A DNA stretch of 64,000 nucleotides, taken from contig NZ_CP042425.1 of NCBI RefSeq assembly GCF_008254045.1, positions 1 to 64,000 on the forward strand. The letters run 5' to 3'. The position numbers were made by a program, and so were the translations under genes. Numbering within the stretch: position 1 is the stretch's first letter; the number at the start of each line of letters is the position of its first letter. Positions 25,864 to 34,572 of this stretch are shown in pieces. The notes under the pieces are model-generated. The model had not been told where the DNA came from and did not search any database. It saw only the letters and a list, made by a program, of their open reading frames with translations. This DNA is from Limnoglobus roseus. GTDB lineage: Bacteria; Planctomycetota; Planctomycetia; Gemmatales; Gemmataceae.

Positions 25864-26646
25864 CTACTTCGCGAACGCTTCCTTCAGCACCTTCTGCATC
25901 GACGCCCACGACTTCTTGTCGGCCTCCTCGTTGTAGGCCATGCCCTTGATGCCGCGGTCCTCGGCCCCCTTCACGGTGAAGCTGTGGACCGCACCGGGGT
26001 AGCTCTCGAACTCGTAGTGCACCTTCGCGTCGTCGAACGCCTTCTTGAAGCCGGCGACGGCCTCGTCCTTGATGAACGAGTCGTCGGCCCCGTGGCAGAC
26101 CAGCACCTTCGCCTTGACCTTCTTCGCGTCGTCGGCCGTCACCGCCGGCAGCGCGCCGTGGAAGCTGACGGCCGCCTTCACGTCCGCGTGGCCGCTCAGC
26201 GCCACCATGAGGCTCGTCGTGCCGCCGAAGCAGTAGCCCATGATGGCGATCTTCTTCGGGTCCACCTGCGGCTGCTTTTGCAGCGTCTCGATGGCCGCGT
26301 TCGCCCGGCCGAGCCACACGTCCTTGTTCTTGCGGACCATCCCGGCCATCTCGCCGGCCTTCATCGGGTGCTCGGTCACGGCCCCGTCGCCGTACATGTC
26401 AGCACAGAAGGCGACGTAGCCGAGTTCGGCCACCATCGTCGCCCGCTTCTTGGCGTACTCGTCCAGCCCCCACCACTCGTGGACGACGACCACGCCCGGC
26501 AGCGGTCCCTTCACGGCGTCGTCGTAGAACAGGTGGCCTTTCAGCGTGACGCCGTCGAACTTGTAGTCGATCGGGTGATCCTTCACGGCCGCGGGCGACA
26601 GGTTGGCGAGCAGCACGAGGCAAATCAGGGAGACGACGCGCTTCAT
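25864..26646 (-). CDS. Secreted dienelactone hydrolase-family protein
   Basis: 260 residues. Signal peptide MKRVVSLICLVLLANLSPAA. Alpha/beta hydrolase with the dienelactone hydrolase nucleophile elbow GYCFGG (catalytic Cys), Asp in HGADDSFI and His in GAVHSFT. Another recognisable element is VVVVHEWWGLDEY. Family members open lactones or cleave small esters; export suggests an extracytoplasmic substrate. Start 26646 follows a CGGAG RBS, and a TACAAT -10 box lies about 35 bases upstream. It diverges from the S9 peptidase gene across 73 bases. Confidence 0.85.
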   Translation of the reverse strand: MKRVVSLICLVLLANLSPAAVKDHPIDYKFDGVTLKGHLFYDDAVKGPLPGVVVVHEWWGLDEYAKKRATMVAELGYVAFCADMYGDGAVTEHPMKAGEMAGMVRKNKDVWLGRANAAIETLQKQPQVDPKKIAIMGYCFGGTTSLMVALSGHADVKAAVSFHGALPAVTADDAKKVKAKVLVCHGADDSFIKDEAVAGFKKAFDDAKVHYEFESYPGAVHSFTVKGAEDRGIKGMAYNEEADKKSWASMQKVLKEAFAK

Positions 26647-26719
26647 CCGAAAGCTCCGATTGTGGAAGAACGGGCGGGGAAATTGTATGGTGTCAGCCAC
26701 CACCCGGAGGGAGTCCACC

Positions 26720-28768
26720 ATGCGCTCGGCCGTCGTTTTACTCCTGCTCGCCGTTCCAGCGTTCGCCCAGGAACCGACCCGCACCCACGCCGTCACCGTG
26801 GACGATTACTTTACTCTCGCGGGGGTCGCGCAGATCGCCGTCTCGCCGGACGGGAAGCAGGTCGCCTACACCGAGGCCCGCTGGGACAAGGCCGACGACC
26901 TGCGCAAGAGCGACCTGTGGGTGCTCGACCAGGTGCGGCAGGCGTCATCGGGCCGACGGCTGACGTTCGACCGGGCGAACGACCGCAACCCGAAGTGGGG
27001 CGACGACGGCAAGGTGCTCTACTTCCTCGGCAACCGCAAGCGCGAGGGCGAGAAGAAGCCGCCCTACGACGGCAGCACGCAGGTCTGGCGGATCAACCCG
27101 GCCGGTGGCGATCCGGCGGCCGTGACCCGCGTCGAGGGGGGCGTCACCGGGTTCGACGTGGCCGCCGGCGGGGCGTACCTCTTCTACAGCGTGGACAAGA
27201 CGCACCACGACGAGGACGACTTTGCGAAGCTGCGGGCGAAGACGAAGGCCGACTACGGCCACGGCGTCCGCAAGGTGTCGGAGGTCTACCGCCTGAACGT
27301 GCGCAAGTGGCGGTCCGAAAAGGTGGTGGACGACACGCGGTACGTCCGCGAGTTCTCCGCGTCCGCGGACGGCCGGCGGCTCGGGATGATTACCGCCTTC
27401 GACGACACTGTGGTGAAGAGCGAGGGCGAGAGCCGGGTGGACGTGTGGACCGAGGGCGGCAAGGTCGTCACGCCGCCGACCGAGGCGTACCGGGCGAAGG
27501 CGTCCACGCCGAACGCCTGGCTCGGCGACGTGGAGTGGTCGCCGGACGGCAAGCGGTTCGCCTTCTGCCTGATCTTCGACGGCCACCCTGCCGAGGTCGT
27601 CGTTGGCACCGAGTCGTCCGCCGGTTGGGAAGTGGCCCTGCTCGAACGCGCCGGCTGGGAAGTGGTCGGCTACGGCCGCGCGCTCGGCACGCCGATCCAG
27701 TGGCTCGGCACCGACGAGTTGCTCGTGCAGACCGAGAAGGCCGGCCGCGTCGGGGTGCGACCAGTCTCGCTGGCTAAGACGGTCCGGCACGCGCTGCCGG
27801 CAAACCTGCCCGACAACGTGCTGGCGTGCGCCCCGGTGGACGACGACGCTTCCACCGTCGTCACGATCGGCGGCGGGCTGTCGATGCCGGTCGTCACCAA
27901 GCACGGGCCGAAGGGGCCGCCGGTCCAACTCCTGGACCCGAACTGGCAGGCCGCCGACTGGAAGCTGCCGACCGTCAAGCACGTCACCTGGAAGGCGGCC
28001 GACGGCACCGAGGTCGGCGGCGTCCTCGAACTGCCGCCGGACTATAAGGCAGGCACGAAGCTTCCGCTGGTCGTCGGCATCCACGGCGGGCCGACCACCA
28101 GCACAAAGGACGCGGTCGAATTCGACCCGCACAACGGCCGATTGTACTTCGCCGTCAACGGGTACGCCGTGCTGTTTCCGAATTACCGCGGCAGCACCGG
28201 CTACGGCGACAAGTTCGTCCGCGACCTGATCGGCAACGAGAACAACGTGGAAGTGAACGACATCATCGCCGGCGTGCAACACCTGGTGAAAGAAGGCATC
28301 GCCGACGGCGACCGCGTCGGCGTGATGGGCTGGAGCAACGGCGGCTACCTGACGAACTGCCTCATCACGCGGAAGGACTTGCCGTTCAAGTTGCGGGCGG
28401 CCAGCAGCGGGGCGGGCATCGTGGACAGCGTGGCCGAGTGGGGCTTCAACGACGAGCCGGCCTACCCGAAGGTGTTCAAGAAGGGCCACCCGTGGGAGGC
28501 GGCCGACGAGTACAAGAAAACTTCACCGACCTACGCCCTCGGCAACGTGACGACGCCGACGCTGATTCACGTCGGCGGCAATGATGTCCGCTGCCCGCCC
28601 GGCCACAGCCGGATGCTGTACCGCGCGTTGAAGGAGTACCTGAAGGTGCCGACGGAACTGATCGAGTACCCCGGCGAACCGCACGGCCTGACGAAGATGA
28701 GCCACCGGAAAGCGAAGATGGAGTGGGATCTGGCTTGGTTCGAGAAGTATCTGAAGAACGCGAAGTGA
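26720..28768 (+). CDS. Secreted S9-family (prolyl oligopeptidase-like) peptidase
   Basis: 682 residues. Signal peptide MRSAVVLLLLAVPAFAQ, a beta-propeller of ~400 residues (SPDGKQVAYTE, WSPDGKRFAF), then the alpha/beta hydrolase catalytic domain with GWSNGGY (Ser), an Asp region around HVGGNDVRCPP and EPHGL (His). HGGPTTSTKDA is the oxyanion region. S9C-type enzymes remove dipeptides or peptides from the N-terminus. RBS CGGAGGGAG precedes ATG 26720. The downstream convergent gap holds a perfect palindrome. Confidence 0.9.
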   Translation: MRSAVVLLLLAVPAFAQEPTRTHAVTVDDYFTLAGVAQIAVSPDGKQVAYTEARWDKADDLRKSDLWVLDQVRQASSGRRLTFDRANDRNPKWGDDGKVLYFLGNRKREGEKKPPYDGSTQVWRINPAGGDPAAVTRVEGGVTGFDVAAGGAYLFYSVDKTHHDEDDFAKLRAKTKADYGHGVRKVSEVYRLNVRKWRSEKVVDDTRYVREFSASADGRRLGMITAFDDTVVKSEGESRVDVWTEGGKVVTPPTEAYRAKASTPNAWLGDVEWSPDGKRFAFCLIFDGHPAEVVVGTESSAGWEVALLERAGWEVVGYGRALGTPIQWLGTDELLVQTEKAGRVGVRPVSLAKTVRHALPANLPDNVLACAPVDDDASTVVTIGGGLSMPVVTKHGPKGPPVQLLDPNWQAADWKLPTVKHVTWKAADGTEVGGVLELPPDYKAGTKLPLVVGIHGGPTTSTKDAVEFDPHNGRLYFAVNGYAVLFPNYRGSTGYGDKFVRDLIGNENNVEVNDIIAGVQHLVKEGIADGDRVGVMGWSNGGYLTNCLITRKDLPFKLRAASSGAGIVDSVAEWGFNDEPAYPKVFKKGHPWEAADEYKKTSPTYALGNVTTPTLIHVGGNDVRCPPGHSRMLYRALKEYLKVPTELIEYPGEPHGLTKMSHRKAKMEWDLAWFEKYLKNAK

Positions 28769-28771
28769 TAC

Positions 28772-28842
28772 GGCGAGCGGGGGGCATCAGCCCCCTGATT
28801 CTATAGTGAACAGAATCAGGGGGCTGATGCCCCCCGCTCGCC
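28772..28842. repeat. Nested palindrome, GGCGAGC family (copy C)
   Basis: Perfect 31-base arms (28772-28802 and 28812-28842). Ends GGCGAGCGG and CCGCTCGCC; inner hairpin GGGGGC, ATCA, GCCCCC. It fills the convergent gap between the S9 peptidase and TPR genes. Confidence 0.93.
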
Positions 28843-28847
28843 GGAAT

Positions 28848-29606
28848 TCAGCTGTCCCGCCGCATCCGCATGACGTGCGGACCGGATAGCACCCCGCCCA
28901 TGTCGCGACGCACGACTCGCTTGTGCCCGGCGGCATCGACGATCCGCACGAACGGTAGCACGTGCGGGCTGGTCGTCGTCTTCGGCGTCCGCTTCGCGTG
29001 CTGAGCAGCTCGGGCCATCTCGAACCGCACGCGGTTCCACACCGCCAGCACTTCCGCGTCGTGCGGGGCTAGGAAGCGGGCCTTCGTGACGATCCGCAAC
29101 GCCGCCTTGAGTCGGCCCGATTCGCGGAGGGTTTCGACGATCAGCGACAGCACCCGCGCGTCGGTCGGGGCCAGTTGCGTGGCCGTGCGGATGGCCGCCT
29201 TCGCCAGCGAATCGCGGTGAATTCGCACGGCCGAGCGGGCAAGGTGCGCCCAACTCAGAGAGTGACTCGGATCGAGTTTGATCGCCCGCCGGAAGGCCTT
29301 CGCGGCCCGCCGGTCGCAACCGTAGGGGTCGCCCTCGAAGGCGAGGCCCATTTGGAAGTGCGTGCCCGCGTGATCGGGTTCGAGACCGTCCGCGGCCCGC
29401 AGGTGTCGGCGGGCCTTTGCGAACCGCGCCTTGTTTAAGAGAAGACCGGCCGCGAGGCGGTGGGCCTCGGCCAGTTCTTCGCTCGTCAGTTCCGCCGCCG
29501 TCGCGACCTGTTCCAACCAGCGAAGAGCATCGGCAGAGCGACCGTCCTTGATCGCCTGCCGCGCATGATTCCACGCGTGGAAAGACAGGGAGAGCATCAT
29601 GCTCAT
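28848..29606 (-). CDS. TPR-repeat protein
   Basis: 252 residues, mostly helical repeats of TPR type: AFRRAIKLDPSHSLSWAHLA, LRAADGLEPDHAGTHFQMGL, AATQLAPTDARVLS-like and VTKARFLAPHDAEVLAVWN. There is no signal peptide. TPR proteins are assembly scaffolds; the partner is unknown. RBS GGAGG lies seven bases before ATG 29606. It diverges from the ExeA-like gene across 249 bases, which hold a GGTATACC palindrome and -10-like sequences but no gene. Confidence 0.82.
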   Translation of the reverse strand: MSMMLSLSFHAWNHARQAIKDGRSADALRWLEQVATAAELTSEELAEAHRLAAGLLLNKARFAKARRHLRAADGLEPDHAGTHFQMGLAFEGDPYGCDRRAAKAFRRAIKLDPSHSLSWAHLARSAVRIHRDSLAKAAIRTATQLAPTDARVLSLIVETLRESGRLKAALRIVTKARFLAPHDAEVLAVWNRVRFEMARAAQHAKRTPKTTTSPHVLPFVRIVDAAGHKRVVRRDMGGVLSGPHVMRMRRDS

Positions 29607-29855
29607 GTTGCCGCCTCCATGCAGCCCCTACCACCGACCAAGTGCGGTCAGTGGTGAGGTGAAGGTATACCGAAGAAGACCTCCCTACCGCAAGTCAAAA
29701 TCGAATGCCATTCGGTCGCGGGCGCGCCGAAATTTAGTCCTTTCTCATGATCGAGATTTCATCTCCGTGCTTCGGCTTCAAGTTGTGCGGCCTGTGCGGT
29801 CGATATCGTGAGAGTCGCGCTGTCCGAACACTCCGCATCGTGAAAAAGGTCGGCC

Positions 29856-30806
29856 ATGAATCTGGCTCGCTTGGGGCTTGAGCGTCGGCCGTTCCGCCCG
29901 TCGCCGACCCTGGAACTGTTCGTGCCCGTGCCGCCCCACGAAGCCCACCTCGCCGCGTTGCGATCCGCCTTCACCGGCGGCGACGGCATCGCCCTTCTCG
30001 ACGGCAGTGCCGGCACCGGGAAGTCACTCCTTGCGCTGCGCTTCCTCGAATCGCTCGGCAGCGAGGTCGTGCCGATCTACGTGCCCTCGTCGCGCTTCGC
30101 GAAGGTCGCGGACCTGTACCAAGCCATCCTGTTCGATCTGGGCCAACCCTACCAGGGTTTGAGCGACAACGAACTTCGCCTCGCCGTGACCGACTTCCTG
30201 CTGAAGTCCGTCACGGACAAGAAGCAGACCGTACTGATCCTCGACGAAGCCCACCATTTGCCGGTCGACGTGCTGGAAGAAATCCGCCTGCTGGACAACT
30301 GGGACGCCCGCGGGACGAAGGCGATGTTCACGGTGCTGGTCGCCCCGCCGGAGTTGCGGGACCGCCTGCCGCGGGCGGAATCGCTGGCCCAGCGCGTCCG
30401 CTGCCGGGTGCGGATCGAACCACTGACGGAAGGCGAATCGCTCACGTTTCTGCGGGCGCAGTTGGAAGAGTGTAGCCGCAAGCCGGACGAGGTGATGACC
30501 GACGAGGCGCTTCAGTTGTTCGCGAAGCACGGCGGCGGCGTGCCGCGGGTGCTGAACCAACTGGCCGCGACGGGGTTAAATTTGGCTTTGGATGCCGAGC
30601 AAGACTCGGTGGATGTCGAAGTTGCTTTCGAGGCGTTGACGCAAATGGGTATCACGATCACGGAAACAGACGAATCCGCACAACCGGCATACCCCGCAGG
30701 GGCCGCAAGGTCGCTGACTCGGGGTGATGGCGAACGCGGAGAAGATCGTGAACCTGCGACGACCAAGTCGCCGAAACAAAAGGCACGCACCCGGCGGGCC
30801 GCGTAA
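29856..30806 (+). CDS. ExeA-like AAA+ ATPase (secretion / EPS-locus ATPase)
   Basis: 316 residues. Walker A GSAGTGKS at ~50, Walker B TVLILDEAHHLP at ~125, and the arginine-finger region RVRCRVRIEPL. This is the GspA/ExeA ATPase family; a subgroup accompanies exopolysaccharide loci and PEP-CTERM/exosortase systems. The N-terminal MNLARLGLERRPFRPSP (YGLxxxPF-type start) is typical. The charged C-terminal ~45 residues are low-complexity. The next gene, 51 bases on, encodes a CpsD-like ATPase, the usual neighbour in EPS loci, but no polymerase, exporter or exosortase is next to them. Confidence 0.85.
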   Translation: MNLARLGLERRPFRPSPTLELFVPVPPHEAHLAALRSAFTGGDGIALLDGSAGTGKSLLALRFLESLGSEVVPIYVPSSRFAKVADLYQAILFDLGQPYQGLSDNELRLAVTDFLLKSVTDKKQTVLILDEAHHLPVDVLEEIRLLDNWDARGTKAMFTVLVAPPELRDRLPRAESLAQRVRCRVRIEPLTEGESLTFLRAQLEECSRKPDEVMTDEALQLFAKHGGGVPRVLNQLAATGLNLALDAEQDSVDVEVAFEALTQMGITITETDESAQPAYPAGAARSLTRGDGERGEDREPATTKSPKQKARTRRAA

Positions 30807-30857
30807 TCTGCGGGAGTTGCCGGGGCAGTGTCCGCGACCTCGAAAGGGACTTCGATC

Positions 30858-31805
30858 ATGGGCCGCATGTTTCGCATCATCACCGAAGGCAGCCTCGACT
30901 ACCCCGGCATTGCGGCGACCGCTCCCGACAGCGAGGCGTTCGTTACCGGCAGTGCTCCGTACATCGAAGTCGGCGGCCCGCAACCGATCTTCCACGGCCT
31001 GCCCAAACTGCCGAACCGCGTGACGGCCGAAAAGCCCGTCGCCATTCTCGAAGCGCCGAAGCCGGTCGCGCTACCGATGCCGCTGCCCAACCGCGCCGCC
31101 GTCGTGGAAGACCGCTACGTCTCGGTGAAGATGCACGGCATCGCGCCGAAACCCGCCGCCCAACCGCTGCCCTCGACGGTCCACCACACGGTGGTCGCGT
31201 ATCACCACGCCGACCACGCGGTCAGCCACGAGTACCGCGGGCTGTGCGGGGAACTTCGCCAGCAAGTCGGCACCGACAACGCATCGAAGGCGATCCTGTT
31301 CACTTCGGCCGCGAGCGACAACGGCACGACGACCGTACTGCTGAACCTTGCCGTGACGCTGGCAAAGGAACCGCACACGCGGGTCCTCGTGATCGACGCC
31401 GACTTCGACCGGCCGGGCGCCGCCCAGAAGATGGGCCTGTCCGACGTGCCCGGCCTCGCGGAAGTGTTGAACCAGACGATGCCGGTGGCGTGGGTGCTGC
31501 AACCGACGCCGGTGGCGAAGCTGCAAGTCCTCGGGGCCGGCCGCCCGACGGCCGACACGTTGCCGCTGATGTCTACGGACTTCCCGAAGCTCGTCACGCA
31601 GTTGCGGCAGTGGTTCGACTGGATTCTGATCGACGGCGGCGTCTGGGGCGAACGCCCCCACCGCGACGCGACCAGCCCCGCCTACGACGGGGTGTACTTG
31701 GTGACGCGGCAAACCGAGATGGACCGCCCCGTGTTCAACACCCTCCGCTCGCAAGTCGCCAAGCACGGCGGCCTCCTGCGGGGCTTCATCACGACGCGCG
31801 TTTAG
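30858..31805 (+). CDS. CpsD/ParA-like ATPase with a degenerate Walker A motif
   Basis: 315 residues. The C-terminal ~190 residues follow the CpsD/CapB tyrosine-kinase fold: EYRGLCGELRQQ, ILFTSAASDNGTTTVLLN, RVLVIDADFDRPGA (Walker A') and WFDWILIDGGVW. In CpsD the P-loop reads GEGK(S/T)T; here it is DNGTTT, with the catalytic lysine replaced by threonine, and no tyrosine cluster is present at the C-terminus. The first ~125 residues are proline-rich and unstructured. It may be a non-catalytic regulator in polysaccharide export. RBS AAAGGGA precedes ATG 30858. Confidence 0.82.
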   Translation: MGRMFRIITEGSLDYPGIAATAPDSEAFVTGSAPYIEVGGPQPIFHGLPKLPNRVTAEKPVAILEAPKPVALPMPLPNRAAVVEDRYVSVKMHGIAPKPAAQPLPSTVHHTVVAYHHADHAVSHEYRGLCGELRQQVGTDNASKAILFTSAASDNGTTTVLLNLAVTLAKEPHTRVLVIDADFDRPGAAQKMGLSDVPGLAEVLNQTMPVAWVLQPTPVAKLQVLGAGRPTADTLPLMSTDFPKLVTQLRQWFDWILIDGGVWGERPHRDATSPAYDGVYLVTRQTEMDRPVFNTLRSQVAKHGGLLRGFITTRV

Positions 31806-31809
31806 AAAA

Positions 31810-31930
31810 CCGATTTCACCACAGAGGGCACAGAGACCACAGAGGAAAGGCACGAGCAGGTTTCATTTTTGCCTTTTGACCGCTCCTCGGTTTTTCTCTG
31901 TGGTCTCTGTGCCCTCTGTGGTGAAATCGG
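31810..31930. repeat. Palindrome built on the CACAGAG motif
   Basis: Perfect 35-base arms (31810-31844 and 31896-31930) with a 51-base AT-richer centre. The repeat CACAGAGGGCACAGAGACC belongs to a class of dispersed repeats seen between genes in many bacteria. It lies in the convergent gap between the CpsD-like and TauE genes. Confidence 0.93.
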
Positions 31931-31944
31931 CTTCGCTTTTCCTC

Positions 31945-32712
31945 TTACTGCTTCGCGAAGTAGTACGCCGCCAGCCCGAAGCCAATCACGATGACCGTCC
32001 AGCGGATGTACACTGCCGGCAGTTTGCGGCCGAAGTGGGCGCCGAGGTAACCGCCGACGATGGCCGAGACGCACATCACCGCGGCGTAGTCCCAGCGGAT
32101 CAAGTCGTCGACGATGAACACGATCACCGACACGAAGTTAATCATCGCGGCCAGGAACGTCTTCACGGCGTTCATGTGGTGGATGTCGCCGACGTGCATG
32201 AAACTGAGGGCGGTCAGCATCAAGATGCCGATGCCCGCGCCGAAGTAGCCACCGTAGACGGCGACCAGGAACTGAAACGCCATCACGCCAACGGTCACGG
32301 ACGTGCTGACCTTGCCGTGCTCGCCCTGGTGCATTCGGACGTAGCGGTTGAGCGTCGGCTGAATCAGGAACAAGACGGCGGCCGTGAGGATCAGCCACGG
32401 GACGATGACCTTGAACGCGCTCGGGAACCAGACGAGCAGCAGCGACCCGATGAGGCCGCCGACGACGCTCACGGGGAGCATCCGCAAGACGAACTTCCGC
32501 ACGCTCCGCAGTTCGCGGCGGTAGGCCCACGACCCGGCGAAGGAGCCGGGGAACAATGCGAGCGTGCTGGTGGCGTTGGCGACCGTGTCGGCGATGCCCG
32601 TGCCGAGCAGCGTCGGGAAGGTGAGCAGCGTGCCGCCGCCGGCGACGGAGTTGATCGCCCCCGCTAGGAACGCGGACCCGGCGAGTAGGAGGTACGTCAC
32701 CACTTCGGGCAT
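31945..32712 (-). CDS. TauE/SafE-family membrane exporter
   Basis: 255 residues, strongly hydrophobic with about seven or eight predicted transmembrane helices. The start LLAGSAFLAGAINSVAGGGT matches the first conserved half-repeat of the TauE/SafE (sulfite exporter/organosulfonate) family, and YGGYFGAGIGILML the second. It would export small anions such as sulfite or sulfoacetate; the substrate is not known. GAGGAA upstream may be the RBS. It diverges from the SnoaL-like gene across 70 bases. Confidence 0.85.
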   Translation of the reverse strand: MPEVVTYLLLAGSAFLAGAINSVAGGGTLLTFPTLLGTGIADTVANATSTLALFPGSFAGSWAYRRELRSVRKFVLRMLPVSVVGGLIGSLLLVWFPSAFKVIVPWLILTAAVLFLIQPTLNRYVRMHQGEHGKVSTSVTVGVMAFQFLVAVYGGYFGAGIGILMLTALSFMHVGDIHHMNAVKTFLAAMINFVSVIVFIVDDLIRWDYAAVMCVSAIVGGYLGAHFGRKLPAVYIRWTVIVIGFGLAAYYFAKQ

Positions 32713-32782
32713 TGATAAGATTCCTCACGACGATTCGTCCGCTCTGTTGTACGAATCCCGCTTCCGATCTGAGGACGAACCC

Positions 32783-33172
32783 ATGTCCCTCGACGAACAA
32801 GCCGTCCGCAACGTCATCGCCGAGTGGCAGGCGGCAACACTGGCCGGCGACCTACCGCGGGTTCTGGCCCTGATGACCGACGACGTGGTGTACCTGACGG
32901 CCGGTCAACCGCCGTTCGGGAAGGAGCAATTCGCGGCCGCGTTCCAGGCGATGGCCGGCCGAAACGTGCGGATCGAGCCGACGAGCGAAGTTGAGGAAGT
33001 GCAGGTGGTTGGCGACATGGCGTACTGCCGGACGCACATCCGCGTGACCGTGACGGTTGGCCATCAACAGCCGCGAATCCGCAGCGGTCACACGCTCACG
33101 ATCTTCCGCAAACAATCCGACGGCCGGTGGCTGCTGGCCCGCGACGCGAACCTGATGACGATGGAAGCGTAA
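32783..33172 (+). CDS. SnoaL-like / DUF4440-type protein
   Basis: 129 residues: MSLDEQAVRNVIAEWQAA, then LALMTDDVVYLTAGQPP, then a C-terminal beta sheet ending DGRWLLARDANLM. This is the NTF2-like cone fold (SgcJ/EcaC or DUF4440). Such domains bind small ligands or act as steroid-isomerase-like enzymes; no clear catalytic set is visible. The ATG 32783 start follows GAGGACGAACC. It ends two bases before the convergent phoR stop. Confidence 0.8.
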   Translation: MSLDEQAVRNVIAEWQAATLAGDLPRVLALMTDDVVYLTAGQPPFGKEQFAAAFQAMAGRNVRIEPTSEVEEVQVVGDMAYCRTHIRVTVTVGHQQPRIRSGHTLTIFRKQSDGRWLLARDANLMTMEA

Positions 33173-33174
33173 GC

Positions 33175-34560
33175 CTACGCCGCCCGCGGGAGCGTCACCT
33201 TGAACGTCGTGCCCTTCCCCAACTGGCTCGCGACCGTCACCTGACCGTGGAGCGATTGCACGAGGTGCTTGACGATCGCGAGGCCCAACCCGGTTCCGCC
33301 GGCGGCCCGGTTGCGGGCGCGGTCGGCCCGGTAGAACCGCTCGAACACCCGAGACAAATCGGCCTCGCTGATGCCGATGCCGGTGTCCTCCACTTCAATT
33401 TGCACGTGCCGGTCGGTCGCAGTCCACCGCACGGTGATCTTGCCGCCGCTCGGCGTGTACTTGATCGCGTTGTCCACGAGGTTGTCAAGGATCGCCTCCA
33501 TCGCGTCTTCGTCCGCGAAGGCGGCCACGCCCTTCGGGGCGTTTTTCGGCGGCACCTCGATCAACGCCATCGACTTCGCCTCGGCCCGCGTCGCCTGCCG
33601 TTCCAGGCACTCCGCGATGGCGGCGTCCAGCGGCACGCGGCCGAGTTCGAACGGTTGCTCGCCCGACTCGATCTTCGCTAGCCGCAGCAAGTCTTGAATG
33701 AGCGCGTCGAGCCGGTCGGCCTCGTGCTTGACCCGCTCCAGGAACGGCCCGCGCGCCTGCGGGTCTTCGGCCGCCCCGTCTTGCAGGGCTTCGATGTTCG
33801 ATTGAATCACTGCCAGCGGCGTCTTGAGTTCGTGCGAGACGTTGGCGACGAAGTCCTGCCGCAGCCGTTCGAGCCGCCGCAGATCGGTGATGTCGTGCAG
33901 CACCATGACCGCCCCGGCCGATTCCGCCCCCGGCAATCGCGAGACGTAGGCCGCCAACCGCCGGGCGTCCGGGCCTTTGCAATCGAGTTCCTCGCGGTGC
34001 GGCCCGCCGCCGCCGAGCGCCTTCTCGACGATCTCCTGCACGGCCCGCTGCCGGGCGACTTCCCACAGCTTCCGCCCGATGGCCGCGTCCGGGTCGAAGC
34101 CGAGCAGTACGCCGGCCCGCTCGTTGGCGAAGAGCACCTGCTGTTCGCTGTCGAACGCGACGACGCCCTCGACCATGCCGGAGAGGATCGTGCGGAGTTG
34201 CTCGCGGTCGTGGGCCAGGAGGGCGAAACTGCCGGCGAGTTTCTTGCTCATGTCGTTGAAGGACCGGGCGAGCGCGACGAATTCTTGCCCGCCGGCCGTG
34301 TGAATCCTCAGACCGAGGTCGCCGTCCGCGAGCCGCTTGGCCCCTTCCGCGAGTTCGTTTAGCGGGTGCGTGAACCGGCGGGCGAGAATGTACGACGGCA
34401 CGATCGACAACAGGGCGATGACGACGGCCGTGGTCAGCACGGCCCGCGAGAGTTGGTAGAAGATGTCCTCCCCCTCACTCTGCCGCAGCGCGACGACGCC
34501 GACCAGCCCGACGGCGGTGAAGACGAGGATCAGGTACGTGAGGAAGAGTCGCCAGAACAT
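33175..34560 (-). CDS. phoR: PhoR-type sensor histidine kinase
   Basis: 461 residues: N-terminal membrane segments (YLILVFTAVGLVGVVAL and VLTTAVVIALLSIVPSYIL), HAMP ~55-110, PAS ~120-220, HisKA with VSHELKTPLAVIQ (phospho-acceptor His), then HATPase_c with LVDNAIKYTP, VEDTGIGIS and GGTGLGLAIV. The order pstS, pstCA, kinase on one strand suggests that it senses phosphate through the Pst transporter, as PhoR does. No phoB response regulator is adjacent. The -10-like TAAACT six bases before ATG 34560 overlaps the pstCA stop, so it may also be transcribed alone. Confidence 0.88.
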   Translation of the reverse strand: MFWRLFLTYLILVFTAVGLVGVVALRQSEGEDIFYQLSRAVLTTAVVIALLSIVPSYILARRFTHPLNELAEGAKRLADGDLGLRIHTAGGQEFVALARSFNDMSKKLAGSFALLAHDREQLRTILSGMVEGVVAFDSEQQVLFANERAGVLLGFDPDAAIGRKLWEVARQRAVQEIVEKALGGGGPHREELDCKGPDARRLAAYVSRLPGAESAGAVMVLHDITDLRRLERLRQDFVANVSHELKTPLAVIQSNIEALQDGAAEDPQARGPFLERVKHEADRLDALIQDLLRLAKIESGEQPFELGRVPLDAAIAECLERQATRAEAKSMALIEVPPKNAPKGVAAFADEDAMEAILDNLVDNAIKYTPSGGKITVRWTATDRHVQIEVEDTGIGISEADLSRVFERFYRADRARNRAAGGTGLGLAIVKHLVQSLHGQVTVASQLGKGTTFKVTLPRAA

Positions 34561-34566
34561 AGGGAG

Positions 34567-34572
34567 AGTTTA
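34567..34572 (-). promoter_or_regulatory. -10-like hexamer before phoR, overlapping the pstCA stop
   Basis: TAAACT on the minus strand ends six bases before ATG 34560; its first three bases are the TAA stop of the pstC-pstA gene. No Shine-Dalgarno sequence lies between. The same hexamer precedes the DUF1501 gene at 48169. Confidence 0.35.

Noticed and set aside
25798..27777. A 659-codon plus-strand frame
   Set aside because: Runs through the palindrome, antisense to the dienelactone hydrolase and out of frame with the S9 peptidase.
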